Shown: positions 23,277 to 35,696, counted from the stretch's first letter. The stretch: DNA of 64,000 bases from Lenzites betulinus (GCA_022264855.1 JABYQU010000063.1:120353-184352), one strand, 5' to 3'. Made by a program: numbers and translations. The notes: generated from the sequence alone by a model not told the origin.

Positions 23277-24637
23277 ATGCTGCCACCACCTGAACTGGCG
23301 TTGACGTCAACAGTCCGCCTATCATCCGGTAATGCAAACCCTCTGGCTGCCCGGCGCACTACACTCACGAATGCTTACACAACGTACCGACGCATGACCA
23401 GGTTACACGATGCCACTCCTTGGATTCGGAGTTTATCAAAACTACACGACGCACGAGTCCGTTCTCGAAGCATTCAAGGCCGGTTACAGGTAACGTCGCA
23501 CCGTTGAGATATAATTACATCTCAAGAGAGAAGAAGCGGTGCGATCACCTCCCCCGCAGGCACATCGACTCCGCCCAAGTCTATAGGAACGAGGCGGAGG
23601 TCGGCTCAGCCTTCCGCGCGAGTGGGTTGCGAAGGGAAGAAGTCTTTATCAGTACGAATCTCTCATTGATGCAGCATGATGTAGGTCAGAGGACTGATGC
23701 TGGAGTATCTAGCGACAAAGTGTGTCAGCACCACGCACGGCTACGATAGTACTCTGCACGCCGTTGATGTTTCGCTACAGCGACTCGGCATGGGTGCGTG
23801 TAGCTTATCACTGCGGCATCGGTGAACACCTGGGAGCCTTACTGAGCTTTAATTTTAGACTACATCGACCTGTTCCTCATCCATGACCCGCACAAAGGCA
23901 GGGACCTGCGCATAGATACGTACTTGGCATTATTGGACGCGCAGAAGGCGAGGAAAATTCGTTCCGTCGGAGTCTCCAATTAGTGGGTGTCGCGAACCGA
24001 GTATTACACTGTCTGCTGACCGGCAAAATCTCCCTCGTCTTCACAGCGGTGTCAGGCACCTTGAGGAAATCCGCCGGGAGGGTCTGCCGATGCCTTCAGT
24101 GAACCAGATCGAGGTGAATGTCATAAACCTTGCGCTCGAAGTCAGCAGCCTGACCGACACGCGTACCTTCCACGGTTATAGCTGCATCCATTCTGTCAGC
24201 AAAAACCAATCGTGATGTACTGCAACCACCAATGCATTGTCGTGCAGGCCTATTCGCCGCTTGGCCGTGGTAAAATCGATCATCCCATCTTCACAGAACT
24301 GGCGGAAAAGGTCTGTAAGGGGTTCTGGGAGAAGTCGCACCGCATGGACTCACTCCCCCCGCAGTATAATCGTGATAAAGCGCAGATACTGCTGCGGTGG
24401 TCCCTGCAGAGAAGGCAAGCCGCATGATGTTGGACTGTCAGTGGGCATGCTAGAATCTGACGGCGGCTGGCACACTGTAGCTTCTCGCCACTACCCAAGT
24501 CGGCGACAGAGGCCCGCATCCATTCGAACACCAAACTTTACGACTTCGCACTTGATGGGGAGGAGATGGCGCGGCTGGATGCACTTGATCGGGGAAAGGA
24601 GGGCGCCGTTACATGGAACCCTGTGGACGCGGCGTAA
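23277..24637 (+). CDS. Aldo/keto reductase
   Basis: Nine exons (23277-23328, 23402-23489, 23560-23651, 23713-23793, 23859-23982, 24047-24113, 24182-24310, 24365-24414, 24481-24637) give 279 residues. Family motifs in order are [26 protein letters not shown] (catalytic Asp and Tyr), the Lys in FITTKC, the catalytic His in [29 protein letters not shown] and the NADPH-binding [11 protein letters not shown]. It reduces aldehydes or ketones with NADPH in the cytosol. Several motifs form only across splice junctions, which supports the intron choices. The last intron (24415-24480) has a GC donor (GCAAGC), the second GC-AG intron in this window. Confidence 0.9.
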
Positions 24638-25031
24638 GATTAACACCGGAGGATCGACATGTGCACGGCCTTCAATCGCTGATGCGACCTTAAACGAAAT
24701 CAAGTTTAACGTGGGGCGGTCAATGGGCGTTGCTGGGGACGAGGGGCGCTAGAGTAGTCTGGCGTCTGCCTTTCGGAGTAAACAACAGCGCGACAGCCAG
24801 CGGCGTGTTCGCGTGGATAGAGGCGTAACACGCCGAGAGAATGCAATTATCAATGAAACTCACAGGCTCGTTATTGTAAAGGGAGGATGACGGCTGACTG
24901 CGGCGAGAACATTGGATCATTAGAAAGCGGATCTGTGTTCCCTTCGGCGGCTTTACCATGCCGATAGAGAAGCATGCTGCAGGGACATCGATAGCGGTAG
25001 CAATAAAGCAAAGACACAATGTTGGTGAGGA
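24638..25031. other. Convergent gap
   Basis: Only the 3' flanks of the aldo/keto reductase and the deubiquitinase. Nothing else is seen. Confidence 0.5.
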
Positions 25032-26229
25032 TTAATCCTCGTCCATGACGGCCTCGCCCTTCCTTTTCTTCTCTAACCGCGCCTGGAGGGCCTTCTTCGC
25101 ACCATCCTTTGCGGCATCCAATTTACCGGCCTTTGCCATGTTGAGGAGTAGGGCGTGGATAAAGCCGAGATAATTGTGCCTGCGAAGGCTGTTCTCGAAC
25201 TGCGGTAGGACGTGTCAGTCAAGGGAACGTCAAACAGTGCGCCCACAACCAGGAGACCTACCGCCCAGCGGTCGCGTTTCGAATTCTCGTTCGCCAGCTT
25301 GACAACCAGTTCTGACGCTTCAGCTTGGTGCCCGGCACTTTGGAGCTGAGAAAGCTGCTCTTGGAGATGTGGTATAGGATCATCGCGAATCGCTAACAGG
25401 CTGAATTCGAGCTACACGCTAATTTAGTACGCGATACAAGTTACAATGCGGGAATGAAGTTTCACGTACAGCTCCTGCAGGATAGGTGCCTATACGAGCT
25501 TGAATAACGTCCCTGGACATGCTGATTTAATGTGTACTGTCTATTTGGGGGAGAATTTATAATACCTGGCCTTGGCGACCCATCCCTCCCCGCTTTCAGC
25601 AAACGTGCCGTGGTTTACCGGCGCCTGCTTGAGACCGTCTAGCTCGTACACTGAGCCAGCGTAGGGGAGATACACAATGAAGTGATACGCGTCTTCCGCT
25701 GTCTTTGGTAGGTCCAATCCCTCAAGTGAGATGGCTGATGGTGGAGATAGCGCGTTGTGTGCCTCGCGCAACCAGTCCGAACTTGTGATCGCCATGCCAC
25801 TAGTCTGAGGGTCCATTCCGGCAGTAAAACTGAGAAGCTCCTCTAGCTGCGGCCCCATCTTCAATCCGGGGATGTTTCCAATCGCGTTCATGACGGCGAG
25901 CGTCGCGCAAGCGTTGTTAACGACCTGATGCGCAAAGAATCCCGGGAACTCGGGGTCGTACCGCCCCGTGGTCGAAGCCGTGCCAGACTCACTTGCGACC
26001 CACTTGAACAGAAAAATGAGCGCGTGGAGAGGCTGGAGCTGCGCCAAAGATTCCGGGTCCAGCGAGTACAAGTCGTCGACCACGAGTGGAACACCCAAGG
26101 TCTTCAGCAATTCCCTGCAACGTTCGTTAACTCAGATACATTTGGAATGTTGAGGGTTCATGCGCACGTAAAGACCCCGGGGTCCGATTCAGTGAGCTGC
26201 CAACCGCCAGAATCATCATCGCCAGACAT
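25032..26229 (-). CDS. Ubiquitin C-terminal hydrolase, UCHL5/UCH37 type
   Basis: The start MSGDDDSGGWQLTESDPGVF is the usual N-terminus of the UCH domain (peptidase C12). The catalytic Gln and Cys lie in FFAHQVVNNACAT, and the catalytic His and Asp in AYHFIVYLPYAG then YELDGLKQAPVNHG. The extended C-terminus (DVIQARIGTYPAGA, FSLLAIRDD, then a helical NSLRRHNYLGFIHALL and a basic, acidic-ending tail) is the UCHL5-like extension. In animals it binds the proteasome receptor RPN13 or INO80. Start and stop are clear; about five exons. It cleaves ubiquitin from substrates or chains. The divergent neighbour MED31 begins 228 bases upstream. Confidence 0.9.
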
Positions 26230-26457
26230 TTGTTCGTTATTATGAAACGGTGGAAGGTGTGGTGGTGAGAGACACGAAGCGATTGTGGCCGAACGCGGAC
26301 GACGCCACGGTCTGACGCGTCGCGCCAGTCACGTGGGGTTTTCTGCGGGGCCTCATCCCAATCGGGTCGTTTGTTTGGCAACAGCCTCTGATCCAAACAA
26401 CCGCCTTCCTCTGACGACCATCTTGGCGAAACACGCCCTCGCGCACGTGGCGCTGAC

Positions 26458-26843
26458 ATGTCTCAAGCAGAGCCCAACCAGGACCTTCGCACTGCCAACC
26501 GTGCGCGGTTCGAGCTGGAGCTCGAGTTTGTGCAGTCCCTGGCGAACCCGTTCTACCTCCATTCCTTGGCTCAACAGGGGGTGCTGAATCAGCCTGCGTT
26601 CGTGAACTTCCTCAAATACCTTTTGTATTGGAAGGAAAAAGACTATGCGCGCTTTATCTTGTTTGTAATTTCTCCTCGTTTCCAGTCCCTTGAGTCTAAG
26701 TCGGGTTCATAATACCCAGGTACCCACATGCGCTTCACCATCTAGAGCTCCTCCAGCACGCGCAGTTCCGGACAGAAATCGGCAAAGACGAATGGCGGGA
26801 ATACCTCAACCAGAAGCAGTTCGATCACTGGCGAACATGGTAA
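26458..26843 (+). CDS. MED31: Mediator complex subunit 31
   Basis: Exons 26458-26660 and 26720-26843 give 108 residues, joined by a 59-base phase-2 intron. [28 protein letters not shown] and [30 protein letters not shown] are the conserved core of MED31/Soh1, with [20 protein letters not shown] at the end. It belongs to the Mediator middle module that links transcription factors to RNA polymerase II in the nucleus. Its length is typical. Confidence 0.93.
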
Positions 26844-27515
26844 TGTTGACGTGTCGTGTTAGTGTGCTTTGCTTACAACGAGTCACAGGCGAGATCCCAG
26901 TCGTATCCAAACCGCGGGGGCGGCCACTTCGGAGCCACCATCTGCAGTTTCAGAGACTCACAACATGCCCCTCACGAATGGTTCCTAGAATTGGCGTGCT
27001 ATGGAAGCTGTTCGGGCGGCATTCCGATGCCCTGTATTTCATATACTTCGCCCGAATGAGGGGACACCTTCAGTGGCCTCCTGCGTCCGTGTGGCATCTC
27101 TTTGTACACATATACACTGAAAGCGATGACAACCCTGTGCTTCCGTACGGTGCTCACATATGACTGGCAGCGGCAATCATCTTTTGTCTTCGGCACACCC
27201 CCTCGATGGTATTTGAATATCACCAAGGTGGAACCCATCGTGCGTTATCCTATTTCACCGTCTATCTGGAACTGATAAATTATGTGAACGAGCGTCCCAA
27301 TTTCCGCTCATCTCGCATACACCCCATGCTGATGCAGCAAACATCCTTATATGTGCCGACGATTCCCATCGTCCCATACGTGATGCAACGCATCTGAGCC
27401 ATCCGCCGAGTACCGCGGCAAGGGTTCCTGCCGCAGCGCTGTCGCGGGCGTCTCGGCCTCGTCCTCGTCCTCATCTTCCACGGTGAATAACAACGCCCGC
27501 TCCGCCTGCCGCTCA
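26844..27515. other. Intergenic, 3' flanks
   Basis: Convergent 3' region of MED31 and the transporter. A minus-strand open frame at 27347-27553 (acidic, TVEDEDEDEAETPATAL) looks like coding sequence and could be an extra last exon of the transporter, but no splice in the right phase is visible. Confidence 0.45.
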
Positions 27516-29239
27516 TCAGGGTACTGTTGTGCATCGATCAGGGCTGAAAGCAAGCGTGGTCGTGACGGTACTCACATTCTGATGCGCGGGCTCTTCCTCT
27601 TCTCCTAGCGGTTCGTCGACGTCTTCTGTGAGACGCTGTCTCTCGCTGGCATAGCCCCCTTCGAGCGCGATATCACTATTAGGGATTTCGTCCTCTGGAA
27701 GCAGGTTCCCATGCGGATCCAGTGCGACGTTCTTGTCCATTGACCGTCGATATTTGTGATAAGTGTAAAGGCCGATACCTATAGCAGAATTGACGTCAAT
27801 AGTGGCTCGTGAACCACAAGGGGAAGCGCTTCCTTACCGCAGGCTGTGACAGCGACTCCAGTGATGTTCAGCGGCGTCAACTCATCCCCGAACAGCCACG
27901 CTGCGCAGATGATGGTGGTAACTTCTTTCGCAATCCCAGCAATGGACATGGGGACGACGCCAGCGCGCTGGATAATACTGTCGGGAGCGTTATCGGACGC
28001 TGAGATGACACGTACGGAATTGTTGACGTACTAGAACTCGCTGAGGACCATGCAGAATGCCAAGACACCAGGGCAGAACAAGAAAAAGAGCGTCTTCAAC
28101 GTCTCTTCCGGCGTTGCAAAGAAGCGACTGTGGAATACCGCGCTCCAGCTGTCTACGAAGGCAGACGTGATGCCGAGAGAAATGCCCATAATGGGCGCCA
28201 GCCAAAACAGAGTTGCAGCGGGATTGTCCAGCCCAATGTTCTTGCTTCTTAGCAGGAGCTGTGTGAGACTCCACCGCAGACCACCTAGGGCACTTGCGCT
28301 AGTGACGAGCACGAATCCTACGAGGATGAAGTGCGTCTCCGTTGCGACCATCAGGAGAACGCCGACACAGATGAGGAAAATGACGCCGACGAGTCGAAAC
28401 GAGAATGTCTCGAGGCGGAGGAGAAAGGCGAATAAGAGGACGAAGACAAGCGAAGACGACTTGCACATCGCTGAGCGGATAGTCAGTCCGGGACCGTGAA
28501 GGATGGTGTTCTCGACTCACTGTAGAAAGATAGCGTGATTAGTTTGAGAGAGAGATTAGACAGGCCAATATCTAGCCCGGTAGTAATGCCTGTGGGCACT
28601 GCTTTGCGTCTGTGGTTGAGGTGAGCAAAGGTTGGGCTTGCATCCTTGGTCTCTGTTCGACGTCATTCCACGTACGCACCATAGGACATTTCGCCCTATG
28701 GTGCGTGAACGCGTGCGTTGCTCAAAGCAGCCAATATAGACATGCGACGACGGCACAGCGCAGTCGCTCATCGTCGCTGCTACAGTCTATTATAATAGAG
28801 GCATGTGACTTACATGTAATCCTTACGGCTCGGACGCTTCTCGGGCCGAAAACGCCCTGGCATGGTGTACCGCAAGAGTGCGGCGAGCACGAACTGCACC
28901 CACATGTGGATGGTAGTGACAAAAAGCGGAGACGGAAAGCCGTAATGGTCGGGGGAGAACATCCACTTGTTGTACACGGAAATCATTGTGGCGAAGAAGA
29001 ACCTGGACGTATATGGTTAAGCCGGATGGACGTATGGGTCCAACGAGCGTGCAATCGCACCAAGAAGCTATGAAGAGGAGATTGACTATTGCGTTCGTCC
29101 ACCATAGCCGTTTCTTCTCCGCGAGCGATGCAAGGTGAACAGAATGTGCGAGCGCACTGGCCTCCCTCTGGCTGTCGGACGAGTGTCTTGACGAGCCTAA
29201 GTGTGCGCCATCCTCCGAGTGCTGTCGTGAGCTCAACAT
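27516..29239 (-). CDS. Nucleotide-sugar/triose-phosphate-type transporter, SLC35C2-like
   Basis: Multi-exon drug/metabolite transporter of the TPT family. The N-terminal cytosolic part and first helix (KKRLWWTNAIVNLLFIASW) lead into a segment with the pattern of this family, ISVYNKWMF then SPLFVTTIHMWVQF. Next come LSLKLITLSFYTMCKSSSLVF, GGLRWSLTQLLL and, after a splice, IIQRAGVVPMSIAGIAKEV with GDELTPLN. About ten membrane spans are expected, in the Golgi or early secretory pathway. The closest relatives I recall are SLC35C2 and yeast YMD8. The C-terminal end is uncertain: the frame ends at 27516, but a downstream frame looks coding. Confidence 0.82.
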
Positions 29240-30141
29240 GTGTGCGCAGAGCGGGGCATGGGGAATGGGTGCGTAGTGCGAAAGTCACGTTCCAGGTCGC
29301 GGAGGTCGGCACAGATCGTGCTGGCAGCTATCTCAGATCGGATCGGGGGCTTATGTACTACTGAACGCTTCTCTCGCCCCATTTGGCAGGAGGCTGGTAG
29401 GCGCCGTCGCTCGACTTTGTCCGCCGACGCATACGGACGGTCTCCTTCGCCAAGTTTGCATCTGCCGGCACATGGCCACGTTCCCTGTCCTTCCGCCATA
29501 CAATGGGTCTTACTCAGAGACTGTGCGAATTTTATCCTCGAAATGCCAGGTTGCGCCGCTATTTCTTTTGTTGGATATGCGCAATTTCTCATTTGATCTC
29601 GCGATAGGTTTCGTCGCGGACCGCCTGCCTCCTCCCCCGCACTCGCGGCGTTTAGATCCTACACATCGGTGGCGAAGCGTCTTACAAGGTCTCTCACTGC
29701 ACCGCTGCGCCAACAAGAGTTTCCTGCTTCAGAGGCCGCAGTCTGACAGCCTCGCGCGGAGCCGGCGCCGCGGGCGATGCCCGACGCATGATCAGCCTCT
29801 TTGATGTCTACGAAGCATTTGGTCAGGAACCGAGCGTGCAGATCGCGCTTTTGCGTGTACTTGACGAGCACAGCAATTGGCGATGGTGAAGGCCGCCCGG
29901 CGCTCGAACGTTGGCGCAGTCGCAGGCCTAGTCGCCCAGGTCCTAAGCGTTTCACGACTGCTGACGCTCTGCTTCGATGGGCTCCGGTTCTTCGCGGCGC
30001 TTTCCGCACGAGTATGATCTTGATTAGTAGGTGGCGCTGAACATGCGAAGCCTTATGGTCGGTACGCGACTGTATAAAGACACCTCCCTCTCAGGCCCGA
30101 TGCTCTACACACCTGCGCGTAAATCCCTCCTCACCATCATA
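29240..30141. other. Intergenic
   Basis: A divergent region between the transporter and the Zn2Cys6 gene. Only short open frames of no recognisable content. GTATAAAGA near 30072 is a possible TATA box for the Zn2Cys6 gene. Confidence 0.45.
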
Positions 30142-31641
30142 ATGTCCGGCATCGAGTTCGTCATTGAGGTCCCCCAGTATGCCCGCCAGAACAAGAAGCG
30201 GCCGCGGCTCGTCACCTCCTGCGACCACTGGTGGGTTTGCTTGCCTTCTACATTCATTGACTACGGGGGTTTATTATGGGGCTAGTCGCGTCAAAAAGAT
30301 CAAATGCGTCCAACACCCGACCGCCGGCAAATGCGAGGCTTGTTCTGCCGCTCATCTACCATGTCTCTTCCGCGACCGCGAGCAGTACTTCGCCGAGAGG
30401 ACACGTATGCTGTCGGGTGCCACCTCCGTTGTCTGTGAAGCCTCGACTAGTGGCGACCCTAGCGCCGCCCAACTATCCGCCATAAACTCGTCCTCCAGCT
30501 ACTCTACCCCTGACCGTGGCTTTCCTGCCGCAGCCCCGCCAAATACTTCACACCCATCCGCACACTACCCGTTTATGGACATGAACGGCGTCGACCTCGA
30601 TAGATCTCAGGCATTCTCCGGTGGGATGGGCGCGCAGGCTGTGCTGCCGTTGAGCTGGTGCGTCTATGTGAGGCTTCTGTTGACTGCGCGGCGGCTCATG
30701 TCGGCGCGGATCCCCCAGGCATGATCCCCCGCAAGCATCGACGTGGGCGCAACAGAGTCATGTCCCGCACCTTGGGAGTCGGATACCGACGCCGGCGACG
30801 CCACCCCTTTTTTGCTCACCCGAATCATCGCCCTCCACGTCCGGCCTCTTCGATCTCAGCGACCCGACCCAGCCACATCCCAATCTCATGATGGACTTTG
30901 TCCCCGTCTTCTTCGACAAGTTCGGCGCGGCCTATCCTTTCCTCACCCCGGAGAACGTCTGTGACCAGTTCTTCCGGCGCAGGCTCTCCCCGCTACTGGC
31001 CAACAGCATTGCGGCCTCCGCAGCTAGGTCCGCTCCCGTTCATTCACGCCCCCGGCCTTCAACTGAATGGGTAGGATCCCACGTTCTAGGTTTAGCACCG
31101 TGCCAGAAATCCAGCAGATTGGGCCGGCGAACGCTGCGAATGTCTACTGTCAGATGGCGAAGGTACGCCTCGCCTCCGTTGACGTTGCTTGTCGGGCACT
31201 CATTGAACGAATAGAACCTCATGCCCCAAAATAGTTCGGGGGTACCGCTGGACGCCGTTCATGCCCTCATCATTCTCGCGTGGGCAGAATACAAACGCGG
31301 CAGGCACGTGGTGTTCATTACATACGCCCGAGTACGTTCTCTCTCGCCTTCCCTGGCCACGATCTAGGCGGCCGCCTTGACTATCTGACTTCTAAACGCC
31401 TTTTACACAGACCGCCATACGCATTGCAGCCGAGCTCGGCATCTCAGACGACTCCATGAGCTCGCCGTTGGCACATATCCTGGACCCTGAGGTCGCACGC
31501 GTTATCCAGGCGACACTTCAAAGCATTGGACACTTGAACCGCACAATCTCCACGTCCCCCTTCGTAACACCCTCGCCGAACACCCCCGCCAACACGAGCA
31601 GCAGCTGCATGCCATGGGGACACCCGGCTGCGCTCTGCTGA
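30142..31641 (+). CDS. Zn2Cys6 fungal transcription factor
   Basis: The binuclear zinc cluster is split by intron 1. TSCDH plus CRVKKIKC, then GKCEACSAAHLPCLF, give the six cysteines at the usual C-x2-C-x6-C...C-x2-C-x6-C spacing. A basic stretch (RQNKKRPR) precedes it. A Ser/Pro-rich linker follows (IPTPATPPLFCSPESSPSTSG). The middle domain begins at MMDFVPVFFDKFGAAYPFLTPE and continues QQIGPANAANVYCQMAK, VPLDAVHALIILAWAEYKRGR and TAIRIAAELGISD, typical of the fungal-specific regulatory domain. Roughly six exons, about 345 residues, shorter than most members. A nuclear DNA-binding regulator; the target genes are unknown. Confidence 0.85.
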
Positions 31642-33168
31642 TTCCGCTCGGAGCCCCTTCGTTCGGGCACAGTGTTACCGCCGCCTTGACGCACATGTGC
31701 GTCGGTGAATCCGAGTGGAGGACATCGTCACCCCTGGGCCCTGGCATCCCTCCATGCCCCGCCGCGTCCCCAAAGCCTGATCCTCGGACTTGTTTCGAGA
31801 CGGGCCCCACAGCGATGGCGACGAGATCATATTCGCTGCATGGTCTCAGTGGTGCCCTGCCCCCTGTCCATGTCATATCTTCCTGCCGGTTGCGCTAAAC
31901 GAACTACTAGATGTGCGCTATCTCATCTCCCCCTGTTCCTGTTCTCCGCATCTACCCCTAGTTTTACCGCCAACCTAATCCGCCCGCACCGCCAATGCGC
32001 GGTAGCGAGGCTGTTGTATTGTACCTTTGTGTATGCATGTAGATACTCATATACTATCAGTGTCACTACCCCATCATCCCGCCGTTTTCAACGCGCGCGC
32101 GTCGTTTCACGTCCTTTGTTTGCCCGATTGCCTGGTCAATGTCGCCTGATACACCCTGATCACGCTCGACGCGTGCGGGCAATTTTTATCAGGCCTGGGA
32201 AGTCACAGAAGCTTAAAGCGCATCTCCGATGTCCGCCTTTGATCACATCGACCCTCTCCCGTTAGTCCCGCCGAGAAGCTGAGTATCAGCGATCGTGCGC
32301 ATTGCGAAGCTGCGGAAGCGCCCCGCCGGCACGCGCGTAGCACGCTGCCCCTCGGGCACCCGCAAGCAGCCGACGGTGCGTAATTTTGGGGAGAAGACCC
32401 ACAAGGTCGCCGATATTACAAGTCTGGGCTGGCGTCCGGGGGGAAGGAAGGCACTCGAGTCCAGGAGGCGGGGTGATCCGCAGCGGCTAACCGACACACC
32501 CGCCCCCGCGCGCGCCAGCCAGCTGAAATGCTGTCCGGTGGCACTGCCCTGCGCTTCCGGCATGCGCGGAGCGTGTGCAAGCAGGCCTGCGACGGCTCGC
32601 GACGCACGATTCGGGTCGACGGAGGGCGCGCGCACGACACCGCGCCCGTGGTGGCCATTGCCAAACGCCGTGCAGGCTGGTCTGGGGATGGAAGCAGTTG
32701 GCGGGCACACGGGTCTCGGCGAGATAGCGAGCGGAGGGGCGTGATACGTACAAGTTCCCTACCCGAAGCCGCACTGCTCGCGACCTCCCCGCAGGAAGAC
32801 GTTCGAACTGCGTCTGCATCCGTAATCAGGCGTTGCGAAGCCCGGCTTTCACATAAGTTACCTGTCTATTATTGCCAACCATACACACCAAGACTGGCCT
32901 AGGCTGGGGTATCAGAACGTACAGAAAAACACCGACGACTAACACACACACACACGGGGCACCTGATACGCGTACACTGCTCGAGCATTCGGCCAACACG
33001 CACCATAGATACTGGACAGACAGAACTCCAGACTCACCGACAGATGGCGCAGGGCGCAACCTATCGCGATCGCGGCATTGCAACCTCAGACTTCCAGCCT
33101 TCCTCACCCACATCCACAGTCACAGGTATCTCCCTCCGTCTCCGTGGGCCCCATTGGGCTGTCATCAC
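31642..33168. other. Intergenic
   Basis: 1.5 kb with no recognised gene. The segment 32280-32860 is GC-rich and has open frames on several strands, as expected from base composition. A short CA tract is at about 32943-32956. Confidence 0.45.
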
Positions 33169-33837
33169 TCAGTATCTGCCCGCGTAGCCGTACCTGTCGC
33201 GGTCGTAATCGTCGTAACGGCTGTGACTGGCCGACCTGTGACGGTGATGATGGTGGTAGTGGCGTCCGCTCGATGCACTGGAGTCCCGCCGGGAGCGGTG
33301 CTTGGTAATAATGACGGTCGATCCAGGGGGTGCTGTCTGCCCATCCGGGAGCAAGACACCGCCGCCAGCGTACCCCGCTCCGTATTGTCCAGCGCCGTAT
33401 CCTGCGGCGGGATATCCGCCCATGGTAGGCGGGTACGCGCCACCACCATATGGCGTGGCGTTCACTCCGTAGGGGTTGGGTGAGGCCCCGCGGTAGGGAA
33501 TGGGCGAGGCGCCGCCGTACGCATACGAAGAACCAGCATAGCCTGGGGTAGCACCGTAGGCGCCCGGGGCACCATAAGAACCTGCCATGCCTGGGACAGC
33601 GCCGTACGATCCCGCCATCCCCGGGACGTAGGAGGTCGCAGCACCAGGCACGGGCATAGGCGATGCGCCTGCACCGTACGGAGGGATGAGCTGTTCACCG
33701 TAGCCTGGGGCTCCAACGCGGACCACGGTCGGGGCGTTGAAGGAGTTGTGACGGCTGCGGCGGCCACGGTACCCTTCGTCGTAAGCATACGCGTCACTGG
33801 TAGAGCCGCTGTACGAGGGAGAATAGCTGCCCGCCAT
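33169..33837 (-). CDS. Gly/Tyr/Pro/Ala-rich low-complexity protein
   Basis: A single open frame of 222 residues from an ATG at 33837. It is built of imperfect repeats (VPGMAGSYGA, GMAGSYGAPGAYGA, PIPYRGASPNPYG) with many Tyr-Gly pairs, then a conserved-looking strand GGVLLPDGQTAPPGSTVIITKHRSRR. A His/Arg-rich end (HYHHHHRHRSASHSRYDDYDRDRYGY) follows. Similar proteins are common in mushrooms. The aromatic-Gly composition suggests a disordered or phase-separating protein. Function unknown. Confidence 0.65.
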   Translation of the reverse strand: MAGSYSPSYSGSTSDAYAYDEGYRGRRSRHNSFNAPTVVRVGAPGYGEQLIPPYGAGASPMPVPGAATSYVPGMAGSYGAVPGMAGSYGAPGAYGATPGYAGSSYAYGGASPIPYRGASPNPYGVNATPYGGGAYPPTMGGYPAAGYGAGQYGAGYAGGGVLLPDGQTAPPGSTVIITKHRSRRDSSASSGRHYHHHHRHRSASHSRYDDYDRDRYGYAGRY

Positions 33838-34204
33838 GCCACCACCACTGTTGATAAGCTGGGAGACGCATATAAGATATTGGGGACAGCGGTAGCCAAA
33901 AAATTGAAACAACGCACCCTGTCCGCTAGGGCGTTGGCAGCGGAGGCCGAAGCCTCGCAAGCCGCTCTCAGGCCGTACGTGTCAAGACCTCGTCCGGAAT
34001 ATTGCCACAGTCGTTGCGCTGCAAAGGTCTCATAAGTTATCCATCCTCAAAACTGAATGAATCCCAGGCAAAAGCACGAAGCCCGCCCGGTACAGCCCTG
34101 GCGGTCAAGACTGCCTCCGACATTAGATATAGCAGACCGAGCTGCAAAGTGCGCGTGATGTTCTGCTCAGCCTCAATACCACATTGTTCTGCATTTCGTG
34201 TACA

Positions 34205-34994
34205 CTACAGGTATACGTGTCCCCAAATTTGTCGCATTGAGGTGTAGGTTGAAGGGGCATGTCGCTTGTGCTCGCCAAATTGCCCAGTCAAGCGCCGCCA
34301 CATGGGCGCTCCGTGCCCGGCGAACGACCAAGCGCTGGGGAAGAAAGGGAAGCACGTACTTTCTGCGATTGCCATGCCAATCAGACCTTCCCTCTGTCGT
34401 TCGCGATCCGCACTCAAGGGTTCGTATAGGAAGGAGTTATGCTTCCAGGTTCGGTACGCTTCGTAGGCAGCAGCGGCACCGATGTCGGCAGGAAGGAGTT
34501 GTGTGAGCGGGACCTAGGGAGCAAAGACGCTGAGGCCAGTGCACGACGGTGAAAAACTGGAGATGACTCACCATCCCGCTGTATATCTTACGATGCCAAT
34601 GTCTGGCTTCGTGGTGGCCGGGACCCATCCCCAGGATATCTCTCAATCGCGTCATAATTGAGTCGTAGAGTGACCTGAGAAGAGAATGGGACAACTGCAG
34701 TGTGAGTGTGCGAGGTACGATCGAAAGTCAAGGCAACTTACGGGTCAGGGTTGACGGCGTGGGCGTTATAGAAGTCGTATCCCCTCCCTGTGGCGGATGG
34801 TGAACGATGTTGAGAAGAAAGGAACGACTGAAGAACGTACATGATGGTTGTGGCTGGAAAGGCGGCTGAGGCGGAGCACCGAACTGGAACTGCACGGACG
34901 CCTCAAGGTGTGTCCTGCGCGGACGATTAGACAAAGATCGCACCTGCGAAGTGCCCCAGCCAGGCATATTTGACTGATAATAGTTGTAAGCCAT
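34205..34994 (-). CDS. CipC-like/DUF3759-type protein
   Basis: Exons join in frame from the ATG at 34994: MAYNYYQSNMPGWG, a Pro/Gln segment, RGYDFYNAHAVNPDPSLYDSIM, then HHEARHWHRKIYSGM. The last part is QLLPADIGAAAAYEAYRTWKHN and ERQREGLIGMAIAE. The AA-x-EA-x-R-x-W helix followed by a REGLIGMAIAE helix is what I recall for fungal CipC-like small proteins. The 3' end is uncertain: the frame can run to 34205, but the conserved part stops near 34371, where a donor GTACGT is visible. Function unknown; stress-induced in other fungi. Confidence 0.6.
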
Positions 34995-35696
34995 CTCGGG
35001 AAACGCGACAGGTAAGACAGATGAGAGTCAAAAGCAAGTTGCAGATGCTGGCGAGTGTGAGAACGAGGCAGTGGTGAGGCGGGCTCGCTTGCTGGGTGGT
35101 CGCCACAGAGGGACTAGTGATTCTGAACAGTCATCTGCCAGCCGCAACGGACCATCTTATACGACCCCGTGACGTCACGGTCTTGGCCGTTAGTTTGTTC
35201 AACCGTTGCGCCGGCCATGACCGAACCCTTGTTCGTGTATGCGGGCAGGCTGGAGAGAAGCTTGGGGCACAAGAAGAACACGAAGACTCATACACGGGGG
35301 CAATTGTAGCTGGGCCAGAAAACAAGAAGATACCTGCTCGGACTGACATGAACAAGCCTCAAACTGCACGACTGCCGGGAGATTTACAGGTAGATACCCA
35401 GCCTCTTGACAAGACAAACCCAGAGCCCATCAGAAACCAAGACGGCGCACACGCAAGAGCACGCAGCTAGCAGAAGGTTTGGCACGAGGTGGTCAAGAGA
35501 AAGAAAGAGTTCAATTGTGCTGAATGCGAGAAGAAACGTGACAGAACTGAGGTACTCACCCCCGATCGAGATCTAAGTACGCGCTATTATGGGCGCCTCA
35601 GTACCAACACCTGGCGCCTAACGTCGATGCTGCTTCGTTCTGGCTTCGGTTGTCCTCTCTTCCTTTCTCCACGGCCTAGACACATGCGTTGTTCGA
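34995..35696. other. Intergenic, divergent
   Basis: Divergent promoter space between the CipC-like gene and COG5. No gene is recognised. Confidence 0.45.

Noticed and set aside
23410..24427. Aldo/keto reductase as a pseudogene broken by frameshifts
   Set aside because: All apparent breaks resolve as short introns, one with a GC donor, and give a complete 279-residue enzyme.
32295..32744. A 149-codon plus-strand gene
   Set aside because: All frames are open because of GC content. There is no domain, splice pattern or promoter to support it.
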